Part shown: positions 37,898 through 49,439 of the stretch, one piece after another
Numbering within the stretch: position 1 is the first letter of the stretch
Layout of the letters: each line of letters begins with the position of its first letter
NCBI RefSeq assembly: GCF_029873635.1
Contig: NC_080428.1
Coordinates: 67,327,601-67,391,600, forward strand
Length of the DNA: 64,000 nt
Reading direction: 5' to 3'
Source of the DNA: Malania oleifera
Lineage: Eukaryota > Streptophyta > Magnoliopsida > Santalales > Ximeniaceae
Notes under the pieces: generated by a model
The model's database searches: none
Told to the model about the DNA's origin: nothing
The model's input: only the letters and a program-made list of their open reading frames with translations
Translations under genes and position numbers: made by a program

Positions 37898-37902
37898 GTA
37901 GG

Positions 37903-39681
37903 GTTGTAGTATATGCTTCTCGACAGTTGAAAGAATATGAAAAGAACTACCCCACCCATGATCTGGAGTTGGCTGCAGTGGTACATGCACTAAAGATTTG
38001 GAGGCAGTACTTGTATGGTGAGAGATGCGAGATATTCTCTTATCACAAAAGTTTAAAGTACTTCTTTACGCAAAAAGAGTTGAATATGCGGCAAAGGAGA
38101 TGGTTAGAACTTATCAAGGATTACGATTGCACCATCAGCTACCACCCAAGTAAAGCAAATGTGGTCGTTGATGCACATCAGCACCCAATTCATATGAACT
38201 TAGAAAGGCTCGGCGTGGAGTTAGTGGAGGATGATCCTTAGGAATTTATTGCCAATATAGTTGTGTTGCCTACACTATATGAAAAGATTAAAGTCGCTTA
38301 GGGGGATAACCCAGAATTAGCAGAGGTAATATCCAGAGTATAGGATGGTCAATGAGAGGAATTTAGCATTTCTGACGACGAGGCTCAGAGGTTTCGCACC
38401 AGATTGTGTGTGCCTGCGAATGATGATATTAGAAGAACTATTCTAGAGAAGGCTCATAGATCTCTATACACGGTTCATCTTGGTAGTACTAAAATGTATA
38501 GAGATTTGTGAGAGTGTTTCTAGTGGAGAGGCATGAAGAGGGAGATTGTAGAATTTGTACAGCAATGCTTGACGTGCCAATAGATTAAGGCTGAGCATCA
38601 GAGGCTGGCAGGGAAGTTGCAGCCACTTTACATCCCTAAGTGGAAGTGGGATCACATATCCATGGATTTTGTTACTGGGCTACTGCCGGCACTGCATGAT
38701 TAGAATGCCATCTAGGTAATTGTTGATCGACTAACGAAAATAGCCCATTTTTTACCTATTAAAGTTAGCTACCCTATGAACATATTAGTAGAGATCTACA
38801 TTTAGGAGATTGTTCGATCCCATGGAGTGCTAGTATCTATAGTCTCGGACTATGACCCACATTTTATATCACAGTTTTGGAATAGCTTGCAGGAAGCTTT
38901 GGGTCTCAATTAACATTCAACACCGCCTTCCATCCTCAGATAGATGGTCGGATAGAGAAAATGATTTAGGTACTTAAGGATATGCTGCGAGCGTGTGTAT
39001 TGGATTTTGGGGGTAATTGGACCCAGTATTTGTCGCTAGTTGAATTTTCCTACAATAAAAGCTATCACGCCAACATAGGCATGACACCTTATGAGACACT
39101 TTATGGTAGGAGGTGTCGTTCTCCTTTATATTGGGATCAATTAGTTGAAAGACGAGTTTTGGGGATAAAGATAGTGCAGCAGGCATACGATAAAGTCTGA
39201 CTTATTCGAGATAGAATTAGTGCAGCACAGAGTCGGTAGGAAAGTAATGCAAATACTCGCCATCGGGAATTGGAATTTAAAGTCGGTAACCATGTATTTT
39301 TGAAAATGGCACCACTAAATGGAGTCACGAGGCTTGAGAAGAAGGGTAAGTTGAGTCCTAGGTTTATTGGCCCATTTGAGATACTTGAGAAGGTTGGGCC
39401 AGCTGCCTATCGACTAGCTTTACCACCTTCTTTGTTCAGAATACATGACGTATTTCATGTTTCAATGTTAAGGAAATACGTCCCAGATCATTCCCATATT
39501 ATCAGTTATGTAGAATTAGAATGTAGTGATGCTCTAGCATATGAGGAAGCTCCAGTACAAATCTTAGATAGAAAAGAATAGGAATTGCGCAGTAAAAAGA
39601 TACCACTAGTAAAAGTCTTGTGGAGGAATCACGCGGTGGAAGAAGTTTCTTGGGAGCTTGAAGAGGAAATTAAACATAAAT
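37903..39681 (+). CDS. RNase H, integrase and chromodomain remnants of element A
   Basis: Continues the pol reading after the solo LTR. RNase H traces include [20 protein letters not shown] and [19 protein letters not shown]. Integrase traces include [20 protein letters not shown] (about 39070-39125). The integrase C-terminus has [18 protein letters not shown] and [19 protein letters not shown] (39340-39490). A chromodomain-like tail with KVLWRNH follows at about 39610. This C-terminus is typical of the Tekay lineage. The block is broken in many places. Confidence 0.82.
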
Positions 39682-41636
39682 TGTAACGATCTGCTTACTT
39701 TCCATGTTTTTTTTTACAATGACACTCTACATGCTTTGATATGATACTGGGGAAAACCCAATCATTAACCTAAGTAATGAGAAGCATAAATCAAATAAAC
39801 ATATCCATATATAATTATATATAATACCAGAGTGCTAACAGGTTGCCCATAATTTACATATATCACTGTTCCCAAAATATCCTCAACTGGTGAGGGCTAT
39901 ACAAAAACATTCCCAAAAATATACTCACTTTCTACTTATAGGGCACTACTGAAGCTCCTCTATCTGCGAGCCTGGTCTGCTCGCTTGCCTAGATCACCTG
40001 AAAAATTATTCAACACTGGGATGAGTCAACGCTCAGTAAGACGAAATATGCTATCACTAGTGTGTGACAAATGAGCTACAATATTATGAAAATTTGTTTT
40101 CATATAATCATGTATAACTGAATATGTAAATACAGTTTAAGTAATAAAATCCACCACCATTTTCACGTTGCTTAACATAACAATAGCGTAGGTTACTATG
40201 CAAAATACTTCTAGTGTACATACGTATGTTTCCTGTTCTGTAAATCTGTATATACGTAATAGTAACTGAAAACTTTCCCTGTGGATAACTCTGTGTCATT
40301 ATTTAACCTCTCATGACACGGTTGTGCGGCCCATAGGCGGGATCTACACTGGCTAGCCGACCAAAGTAAATCACTATACTCCATCGGTCTGATCTGCCCA
40401 CCTCAACCCATATCCGATGGAGAGCCTGTCCACGTCGAGGGCCTAGGTGATTGACCTACTAGCACGTATTATCTAAATAGGTGGTTGCACTCATAACATA
40501 ACATAATATCTATAGCAACGGTATCTGTAACTGCATAGTCCAATAGGGTCTGATATTGTATCGTATATCTTTATATACCACTATCTGATTTACCATGATT
40601 TTGAAATAACTGTAATAACCATGATGCTGCATAAATTGTAACTGTAATTCATACGTCATAATACTGAGAACTGTATAATCATAGCACTGATAACTGCATA
40701 ATCATAGTACTGTAATTCGTATAATCATGGAATGGAGATTCGTATAATCATGGTACTAGAATTCGTATAATCATGGTACTGAAATTCATAAAATCGTGAT
40801 ACTGAAATTCATGAAACATATCTTCGTACTATATTCATATTCTCAAGCCATACCATACTTTAATACATAATTTTCATAATTTAATAAACTGTATAATATT
40901 TCAAAATTTCCTAGCATAGCATATTTCCCTTACCTGACTACTGAAAAGCCCCTATGGTTTACTACCCTAACACCCATAGGGCCTCCTACATAACACCCTG
41001 AAAACAACATTTTTCATAAAAGAATATCAGTATTGCTTCGCCTACATCATTTCCTATAACCATCATAAGACCAAAAATGGACTAAAAGGTCTTATCCTGA
41101 ATTTGGGATAAAATCCAACTTCGTTTCACCAACAATCCACTCCGGCAGATTTGCAGAGAACTTTGCCAAGAGCGTCGTGGTGGCTTCAGATCGTCGATCC
41201 GGCAACTGGCGGGGCCGCAATCGAAGAGAAGTGAGAGAGACCGTAGGAGAGAGAGAAGAGAGAGAGAGAAGCATGAAAATGTGATAAAAATTTGACTTTT
41301 CACTACTTATAGGGCCAGATTCGTCGACAAAACACGTCACCTCGTCGACGAGTCCTTCATAAAATTCGTTGACGAACCTCACCCTTCGTCGACAAAATTC
41401 AGAGTAGCCCAAATCCGTTGCTTGGTATTTTCTCGTCGACGAGACGGGACCTCGTCGACAAGATCCTGAAGACCTTCGTCGACGAATCACTGTATTCATC
41501 GACAAAGCCTGGAAATTTTCTTCAAATTATTATATTCTCCAAAATACAATGTCGTCGACGGACGCTTCCTTCTGTTACTGATTCCATTTCTCTCCCTCTT
41601 TATTATTTAAATACTATTATTCTTCGGGTCACTACA
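39682..41636 (-). mobile_element. Solo LTR, family A, near the end of pol
   Basis: A 1955-bp LTR from TGTAACGATCTGC to GGGTCACTACA. Flanks TAAAT (left) and AAAAT (right) match at 4 of 5 positions as the target duplication. Reverse orientation relative to element A. It carries a GA-rich tract (about 41240-41272), a TATA-like TACTTATAG (41304-41312) and nine TCGTCGACGA variants (41322-41565). Confidence 0.87.
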
Positions 41637-41938
41637 AAAATACCCGCACCTGTTTAGTGGAGTACAATAGGAATATGTAAGTTTAAATAATGATAGTTTT
41701 AATTTGGTTTGTACGGTGTAATTGTAATTTAGAATATACATAGGATAGGTAGTGTTTTTAGTTTTTGGAGAACTTTCTTTTGTGGTATAATTATAATCTC
41801 CAATAACTATTTATGTAACCACGGTATTCCTCTACCACAAGTGAGGGTAAGTAATAAAATAAGTAGCTTATTTTCTTTAAGGGATGGTGAATTGCTCAAA
41901 TAGTAAATTTTGAGGACGAAATTATTATGAGGGGAGAA
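41637..41938 (+). other. 3' end of pol and polypurine tract of element A
   Basis: The last codons of pol are followed by an untranslated stretch ending in GAGGACGAAATTATTATGAG then GGGAGAA, the purine tract that primes plus-strand synthesis. The 3' LTR starts with TGTAGAGACATGAAG at 41939. Confidence 0.7.
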
Positions 41939-44900
41939 TGTAGAGACATGAAGAATTATGGTATTTTAATAATAAAAGAGGGAGGAAAATGGAATTGTAA
42001 AGCGGGTCACAGTAGGTCATTGTCGACAAAGTGGCTTATTGGGATCGTCGACGAGGACATGTGTATCGTCAAGGAGGAGTAACTAGGAGGGCTATTTCAG
42101 GGCCTGAAATTCATTGACAAAGGCTATGAGTTCATCGACGAACTCCCTTCTTGACTTCATCGACGAAGTTACGTGTCTCGTGGACGAAGGCAGGTGTATA
42201 AGTATGCTAAAATCGGATTTCAGCGCAGGAAATTTGCATGTGGTTGTTTCTCTCTCTAGGTTTTCATCCCCTTTACCTTCTCTCCTTGATTTCAGCCCTA
42301 TTCTTTGCTGGATTGACTATCCGAAGCCACCAGATTATCTTCAAATCTGCTAGAGTAATCCGTTGGTTAGGCCAACTTGGGAACCATCCCCAAACCAGGG
42401 TGAGTGGATTATTTGAGCATTTCAATATTACCCAATTCAATTGAAGTTAGATTTCTACATTATATGCGAAAATGTTGGGGTTTTGTGAAGTTAAATTAAG
42501 ATATTATATTTTCAGGAATATGGTATTTTGGAACCTTGTGGAAATAATAGTTAGTGCTCAGATAGTCAGGTAAGGGATATATGCTATGCTAGGAATTTTA
42601 GTTTGATAGTCAGTAGAAATTATATATTTTACCATATTATCACTATTCAGATTTATATATATTTGTATAGCAAAAAATACAGATTTTAGAACAAGTGAAT
42701 TTATTTATTTAAATTGTGTGGCATGAGGTTATAGAAAACTGGTACAGTATTTATACAGTTTACAAATACCATGTTTTACAATGTATTTCGCAGAAAATAT
42801 CATAGAATAAATATATGTTTTATAAAATGGTGATTTTAAGTATACATACAAATAGACATTTTACAAAATATTCAGAATACCATGATTTATCTATTTTCCA
42901 TGATACCATGACTTACAGTATATGTACAGAAACATATATTTACAAGCATATTCAGAATACCATGATTTCATTCAGATAATCAGATATACAGACATTAAAT
43001 GTTCAGCCAGTTATTCAGACTAGCATATCAGTTTTACAACGTTTTAGTTATTATAAAATCATGTAAAACAATAATATAGATATATCAGTTACATATGTAT
43101 ATAGTATCAAACTCTGATGGATCAGATTCAGTCAGCAGAGCACGGTACCGTAGCTATATTCAGTTCAGTGTGCAACCACATCAATAAGATAGTATGTGGT
43201 ACTCAGTAGTCGATCATGTCTACGTTGTGGATAGGCTCCCCTTCAGATAAGGGTTGAGGAGGCCGATCTAACTTTTGGAGTTCAGTTGACTTACCCTAGT
43301 CAACCAGCCAGGATAGGTCCCGCCTTCGGGCCGCACAACCTATGAATATTACAAGTGTTATGTTTAGAAAATTAAGTAAAACAGTTTATGTTAAGTAGCA
43401 TAGGCATAAGGTATAATGAAATGTTACATGTGTTTCGCAGATTCAATTATCTATTGTATTTCCAAATCAGTTTTATAATATGTAAACTCACCTACCACAC
43501 ACTAGTAATAACATATATCGTCTTACTAAGCGTTATCTCATCCTAGTGATTTAATATTTTTTAAGTGATCCAGTTAGGCGAGCAGAACAAGTTCGCAGGT
43601 AGAGGGGACTACAATACTGCCCTGACTGTAGGGTGAGTATTTTTGGGTCGTTATTTTGAGTAGTCCCTAGGTCCAGATGAGGGTGTTTTGTGTCACGCCC
43701 CGAACCCGAAAATGGGACCCAAGGGTGAAAATGTAATCTAACATGTCCCTATATCCAATAAAACATCTAAAGATACAGTACAAAGGATGAGGGTCCGATC
43801 CCGTGGGGTTCTCAGGCACCCTAAACACATCCAAAGATAATAGAATATACGCAGCAAAAAATATCATTATATATATATGCAGTACCATACCAGAGTCTAT
43901 ACAAGAGCAGAAGCAACCTCTATCATACAACTTACAATTGGATGCCCAGCACATCCCAAAATGGCAACCCACCAAAACACAGTCCTATCACTTAACCAAG
44001 CGCTAACCGCAGTACACCGACCACTATGCTCCTTACACCAGAATGCTAGTTCTGGTTACTCGAAGGACCAGTAAAAATGTACGTACAGTAGAAGTGAGAC
44101 ACCTCTCAGTGTGTGGCATTTGAGTGTTATCATGATGCAACATACACGTAGTTAAATGCAGTTCCAACACTAATTTCATACAATGCATACACGCACGCAC
44201 ACGCATACGCATGCCATGATCTACCTGGTGTCGTCACACCTCGCCCCAAAGCTATTCCGCGATATCTGGCGTTAGCCCGTAGCCAACCCACGATACACAG
44301 CGCCATCGGCACATGGCTAGTTCCAGACTACCATGACATCGTACCGACACTAACTGGTGGATCCATACCCTTTGGTGATCAGCCGGTATAAGCTCACTCC
44401 CTCGGATATAGAGCCGGACACTCTCAGTACCTAGAACAAATTCGAAGCCACGTTCTTACCAGCATTTAAACCAATCACACACACATGCATGCTCATATAA
44501 CCAAACAAACCACACCCATTTGGTAATCTAAAATCATTGTTTTCCAAACATATACAGTTTAAAACAAGTCAAGGCACGACCATCCCCATAACACAGTATA
44601 AATCAACATATATGCTCGGTTTTCAACAAAACCAGGGATGCCACCCGTCGTCCCCTTTTTTCCCAAAACTGTAATCATGAAAACTTATAGTTTTCCTCCT
44701 TAGATCCCCCCAAATGAGTAGCCAAAACATACACAAGACCGTGAACAACTGTTCCACCGAGTCCGGTTTCTAAAATAACCGATATAAACACAACTCCCCT
44801 TATCTTTCCCCAAATAGCAAATCCTGAACTCTAAGGCCCCTAAACAGCGATTCGAGTTCCAAAACCTACAATCAACAGTACAGAAAGTACTCATAACACT

Positions 44901-45185
44901 ATTCTCTACTAAACTACCGAATTAGAAAAGAAAACCGAGTCTTACCTCAATTTTAAGCCGAAACTCGAAACTAGCCGAACCGAAAATCTGATCCGTAGAA
45001 CTTGTAGAGAATCCTTCCACGATCCTTGTGGTAACTTCAGATTAACAATTCTCACAACAAACGGCGAGGACATCTAGAGAGATGGAAAGTAGGGAGAGTT
45101 TTAGAGAAACAGAGAGAAAATATTTGAGTTTTCTTACCTTGGAAATAATGAAACTTCTATTTATAGCCCTTTGAACCGGCCACTT

Positions 45186-45358
45186 CTCGTCGATGAATTA
45201 CATCCTCATCAACGAGACTCTATAGTCTTCTCGTCGACGAAACCAAGACCTCGTCGACGAGTCTGGGATCTCCGGTTTTTGGAAACCCCTTGACTTCTCC
45301 TCGTTGACGAACCACTGAACTTCGTCGATAAGAAATGTGAGGCCTTCGTTGACGAAGC
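45186..45358. promoter_or_regulatory. TCGTCGACGA array in the 3' LTR of element B
   Basis: About six variants of the palindromic decamer lie directly upstream (on the minus strand) of a clean TATA box, CTATAAATAG (45158-45167). The partner LTR has the same arrangement at 56577-56768 with TATA at 56549-56558. Confidence 0.7.
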
Positions 45359-45817
45359 CAGTTTAATTACCTTTTTACCCCTCTCGTATTTATTTAACCC
45401 ATATATCACGGTTCGGGTTCTTACATCCTCCCCCCTTACAAAAATTTTGTCCTCGAAATTTGCAATCTCTCATTCATACAACTGAATATGCATACACAAT
45501 TTTAAGAAAACTCGTGACTACTACAACGCAGTCCTAACCAACATATACACATTCATACCCTCACTTATGGCGAAGGAATACCGTGATTATAACATAAATT
45601 GTCTCAGAAGTTCACAATACACATACACTCCTGACAACTACCATCTATCCCAACCCAAAGTAGGATAAAGTACAAGTGCTCAAAACAACTGTGGATACTT
45701 TCGGCATTCTTCCGTTTCCAATTCCCAAGAAGCTTTCTTAACCTCGTGGTTCCGCGACAATACCTTCACTAACGGCATATCTTTGGTACGAAGCTTCTAA
45801 ACTTTACGGTTCAGAAC

Positions 45818-46736
45818 CTAAATAGGTATCTCCTCATACGCTAAAGTATCCCTAATTTCCAACTCATCATAACTGATAACATATGATGGATCCAACACAT
45901 ACCTCCTCAACATGGATACGTGAAATACATCATAGACCCTCAAGAGTGCTGGGGGTAGTGCAATCCTGTAGGCTACCGGACCTACTCGCTCAAGAACCTC
46001 GAATGGTCTGATATACCTCGGATTCAGCTTACCCTTCCTCCCAAATATCATCACCCTTCTCATCAGAGCGATACGCATAAATACCTTACCCCCCACCTCG
46101 AACTCTAAATCACGGCGGCGAACATCTGCATAACTCTTCAATCGACTCTGAGCTGATTTAATCCTCTCCCGGATCAAACCCACCTTCTCAGATACCTGCT
46201 GCACAAGTTCAGGTCCTAACACCTGACGTTCACCAACCTCATCCCAACACAAGGGAGATCGACACCTCCGACCATACAAAAGCCTCGAACGGTGTCATCC
46301 CGATACTAGCCTGGAAGTTGTTATTATACGCGAACTTTACTAGTGGCATAAACTGTATCCAGCTACCACCGAAGTCTAACACATAAACTTGTAACATATC
46401 TTCCAAGATTTGTATCATCCTCTCCGACTGTCCATCAGTCTGGGGGTGGAACGCTGTACTAAAAGTAAGTTTCGTCCCCAATGCCTCCTGCAAGCTCGTC
46501 CAAAATCGAGAAGTAAACCTCGGGTCTCGATCTGATACAATGGACACTGGTACTCCGTGCATTCTCACAATCGCATGCACATACAACTCCGCCAGCCTAC
46601 TTAAAGGATAGCCGACTTCATCGGCATGAAATGAGCAGACTTCATCAATCTATCCATGACCACCTAGATAACATTTTTCCCATGAAGTGCTGGTGGCAAT
46701 CTGGTCACTAAATCCATGGAAATATGCTCCTATTGC
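45818..46736 (-). CDS. Integrase remnant of element B
   Basis: On the minus strand: SMDFVTRLPPA-like sequence near 46700, [20 protein letters not shown] and [20 protein letters not shown] (integrase core, 46400-46560), then [18 protein letters not shown] and [18 protein letters not shown] (C-terminal domain, 45880-46040). It matches the Tekay type like element A but is a different, less decayed lineage. Truncated at about 46736 and broken in a few places. Confidence 0.82.
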
Positions 46737-48420
46737 CAGTGTTCATGAGTTAGAAAGATATGTTAAAGGATGAAACAATCATTGAATTCAGATGTTATGA
46801 AGAAGTATCTTACTTTCCAAGGAATTCAACGAAGCGGCTATGTTGTTTTAATAATTTCCTATTAATTAATCACTCATGTTTTGATCAAATGATGGATGAT
46901 CCTCTTTAGCCGACCAGTTATCCCTAAAAGAACCTAAACAATGATTTACCATTTGTTAACCAAATTGAGTCTGAATGTTAAACCAGCTTTCTCTTAAAAG
47001 TCAGATCACCAAAAATCCAACCTGAGTTCGGGTCCCTTAGCGTTTGGCAAATCATTTGAGATAATAGTCATTACCAAAATGATGGCAGGCCATTTTTCTG
47101 CTATCCAAAAGAAAGTAAAAGAAGAAATCCCTTGACAACCCTTTTGAGCCTGAAAAATTCATTCGTTGATTAACCTGTTGAAGGATCACACCCCACACTG
47201 GGGCAGTTCTTAAAAGATTGGTCCTAATTGAAGTTCAAATGAAAATGGAGACAAGATTCCTTTATAAAAGGAAAAGTGTAAGTTGCGGTAAAAGAAGGAA
47301 AAGAAGATTAAAAGGGAAAGAAAAACAGGAGGAAGAAGAAAAAGAATAAGGGACTTACTACATATGTGATCTTTGACCAAATTACCCTTGATGAAATTGA
47401 TGATTTTGAGCCTTACGTAACTCCTTTCTTCTTTAACCCATATCCTTAGCCTACATTACGGTCCAAATGAAAGTCCTGACCAGATTGGTGTACATTATTG
47501 TCTTAAATGATTTGTCAGACTCAATGTTGAGTTTGAACTACGTAATGACCTGATCCTGAAAAGGTACGTAGGCAGCTTGTTTAAATAACAAGTTCGGTCA
47601 ACATCTTGTAAAAGCGCTTCAACTCGAACTGGGGGCATAAAACATTATTTGGGGTGGTATTATTGAGCCTTAGTTTTCCTTTTATTCTGAAATCCTACAT
47701 CCCTAAGCCTACGTTTCGTCCCGAGTCTTAAAGACCATCTTAAGATCAAAGCATGGGTTGATGAAACTGGGGCAGTTGACGAGAAGGACAGTCATCTTGG
47801 TTGGGAAATTAACGTTACATGACTTTTGAATACTGGTATGAATTTTTCCCTATGATAGCATTGAAACATGGTAAAACATTTATTTTGTGTAGATGGCCTT
47901 TTGATTTAGCAAGTTGATGTCATAGTTGCATAATCATGTTCGTTCCTTAAAAAAAAAAAAAAACCCTTCTTATTCTTTAGAACATTAAAAGAGGATGGAT
48001 AGTCAAAGAATTTCAGAATCACCAAAAATTTCTATAAAGAAGATCCTTGTGGAGAAAGAGCAGTCAAACTGGGGCAAATGTTAAGCAGTCAAACTAGGAC
48101 AAATGTTATGTCAAGTTCAAAAGGAATCCAATAATAGAGTCAAGATCAGTGGCAAATGAATTTAACTGGGGCAAATTCCGAGACTCAGTAGGTCCCATTC
48201 AAGCACTTTCTTATCGGATTGGAATAGGAAATCGGAGTCAAGATCAGCTGTAGGTCCATTCAACTGGGGCAGATTTTGTGATTTTTGAGCTGAGTCAATC
48301 ACTTTCATGACTGGATGAATAAAGAAGATTAAGCCAAGATCAGTTACAGATCCATTCAAATATGGCGAGTTTCATGTGGAGACCAAAGATGAGGACATTG
48401 ATCACGAGTGCATTGGGAGA
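46737..48420 (+). other. Non-coding 3' region of element C
   Basis: No ORF of note. Phrases such as ACTGGGGCAGTT, TGGGGCAAAT and AACTGGGGC recur irregularly, about ten times up to 49310. This looks like the spacer between pol and LTR in Tat-like elements. Confidence 0.55.
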
Positions 48421-48424
48421 AAAG

Positions 48425-48970
48425 ATTCATGCATTGTCATGCATTACCCCAAATTTCATGCATTGTCATACATTTCATGCATTACCTAGATTTCATATAT
48501 TGCCATGCATTCCATGCATTACCATTCATCTCATGCATTGTCATGCATTTCATGCATTATCTACATTTCATGCATTATCATCCATTGCATGCATTACCTA
48601 CATTTCATGTATTACCATACATCTTATGCATTGACATGCATTTCACGTATTACCATACATTTTATGCATTGCCTTGCATTTCATGCATTGCCATACATCT
48701 TATGCATTACCATACATCTTATGCATTGCTATGCGTTTCATGCATTACCATACATCTTATGCATCGCCATGCATTTCATGCATTACCCTATATTTCACAC
48801 ATTACCACACATCTCATGCATTGTCATGCATTTCATGTATTACCATGCATCTTATGCATTGTCCTGCATTTCACGCGTTACCATACATTTTATGCATCGC
48901 CATACATTGCATGAATTACCTGCATTCTATGTATTACCAATACATCTCATGCATCACCATTGTGTATTTC
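48425..48970. repeat. 19-bp minisatellite, about 28 units
   Basis: Head-to-tail units of the type CATTACCATACATCTTATG and CATTTCATGCATTGCCATG, period 19 bp. Each unit contains the palindrome ATGCAT, at high density. ORFs on the + strand here (MHFMHYHTSYAL-like) are by-products of the repeat. Confidence 0.85.
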
Positions 48971-49439
48971 GTACATTACCCAAAAAAATAAAAACATAAA
49001 AAATAAAAAATGCATACATATGATCACAAGTTGGTAACATGCATATTAATAGCCACATATCACTGCATTATAAGTTAACAACATGCATACATATAGTAAC
49101 ATATCATTGCATTCTAGCATCACAAGCAGCAATAGAGCACCCTTCACGCTTTTCTTGAGCTTTTGAATGATATTTGACATCCTTGATGGAGAGATTCCTG
49201 TTGTGTTTAATTATGAGCTGGGGTAACTGACCCCAAGTGCACATTGATTTACTTGGAAAACTGGGGCAAGTTGACCCCAGACACATATTGATTTATTTTG
49301 AACTAGGGCAATAGATCCCAAAGACAAGGGGATTCATTCATTGACATTCGGCCTTTACCCCAAGTGCATTTTCCAAATAGAGTAAAAACTTTCCAAGCTT
49401 TGCTTTCACACCTTGTTACTGGTTGAGGTGACTCGGATC

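Noticed and set aside
48362-48999. Overlapping ORFs rich in MH, HA and CIS repeats
   Set aside because: By-products of the 19-bp minisatellite; all three + frames give similar low-complexity sequence.
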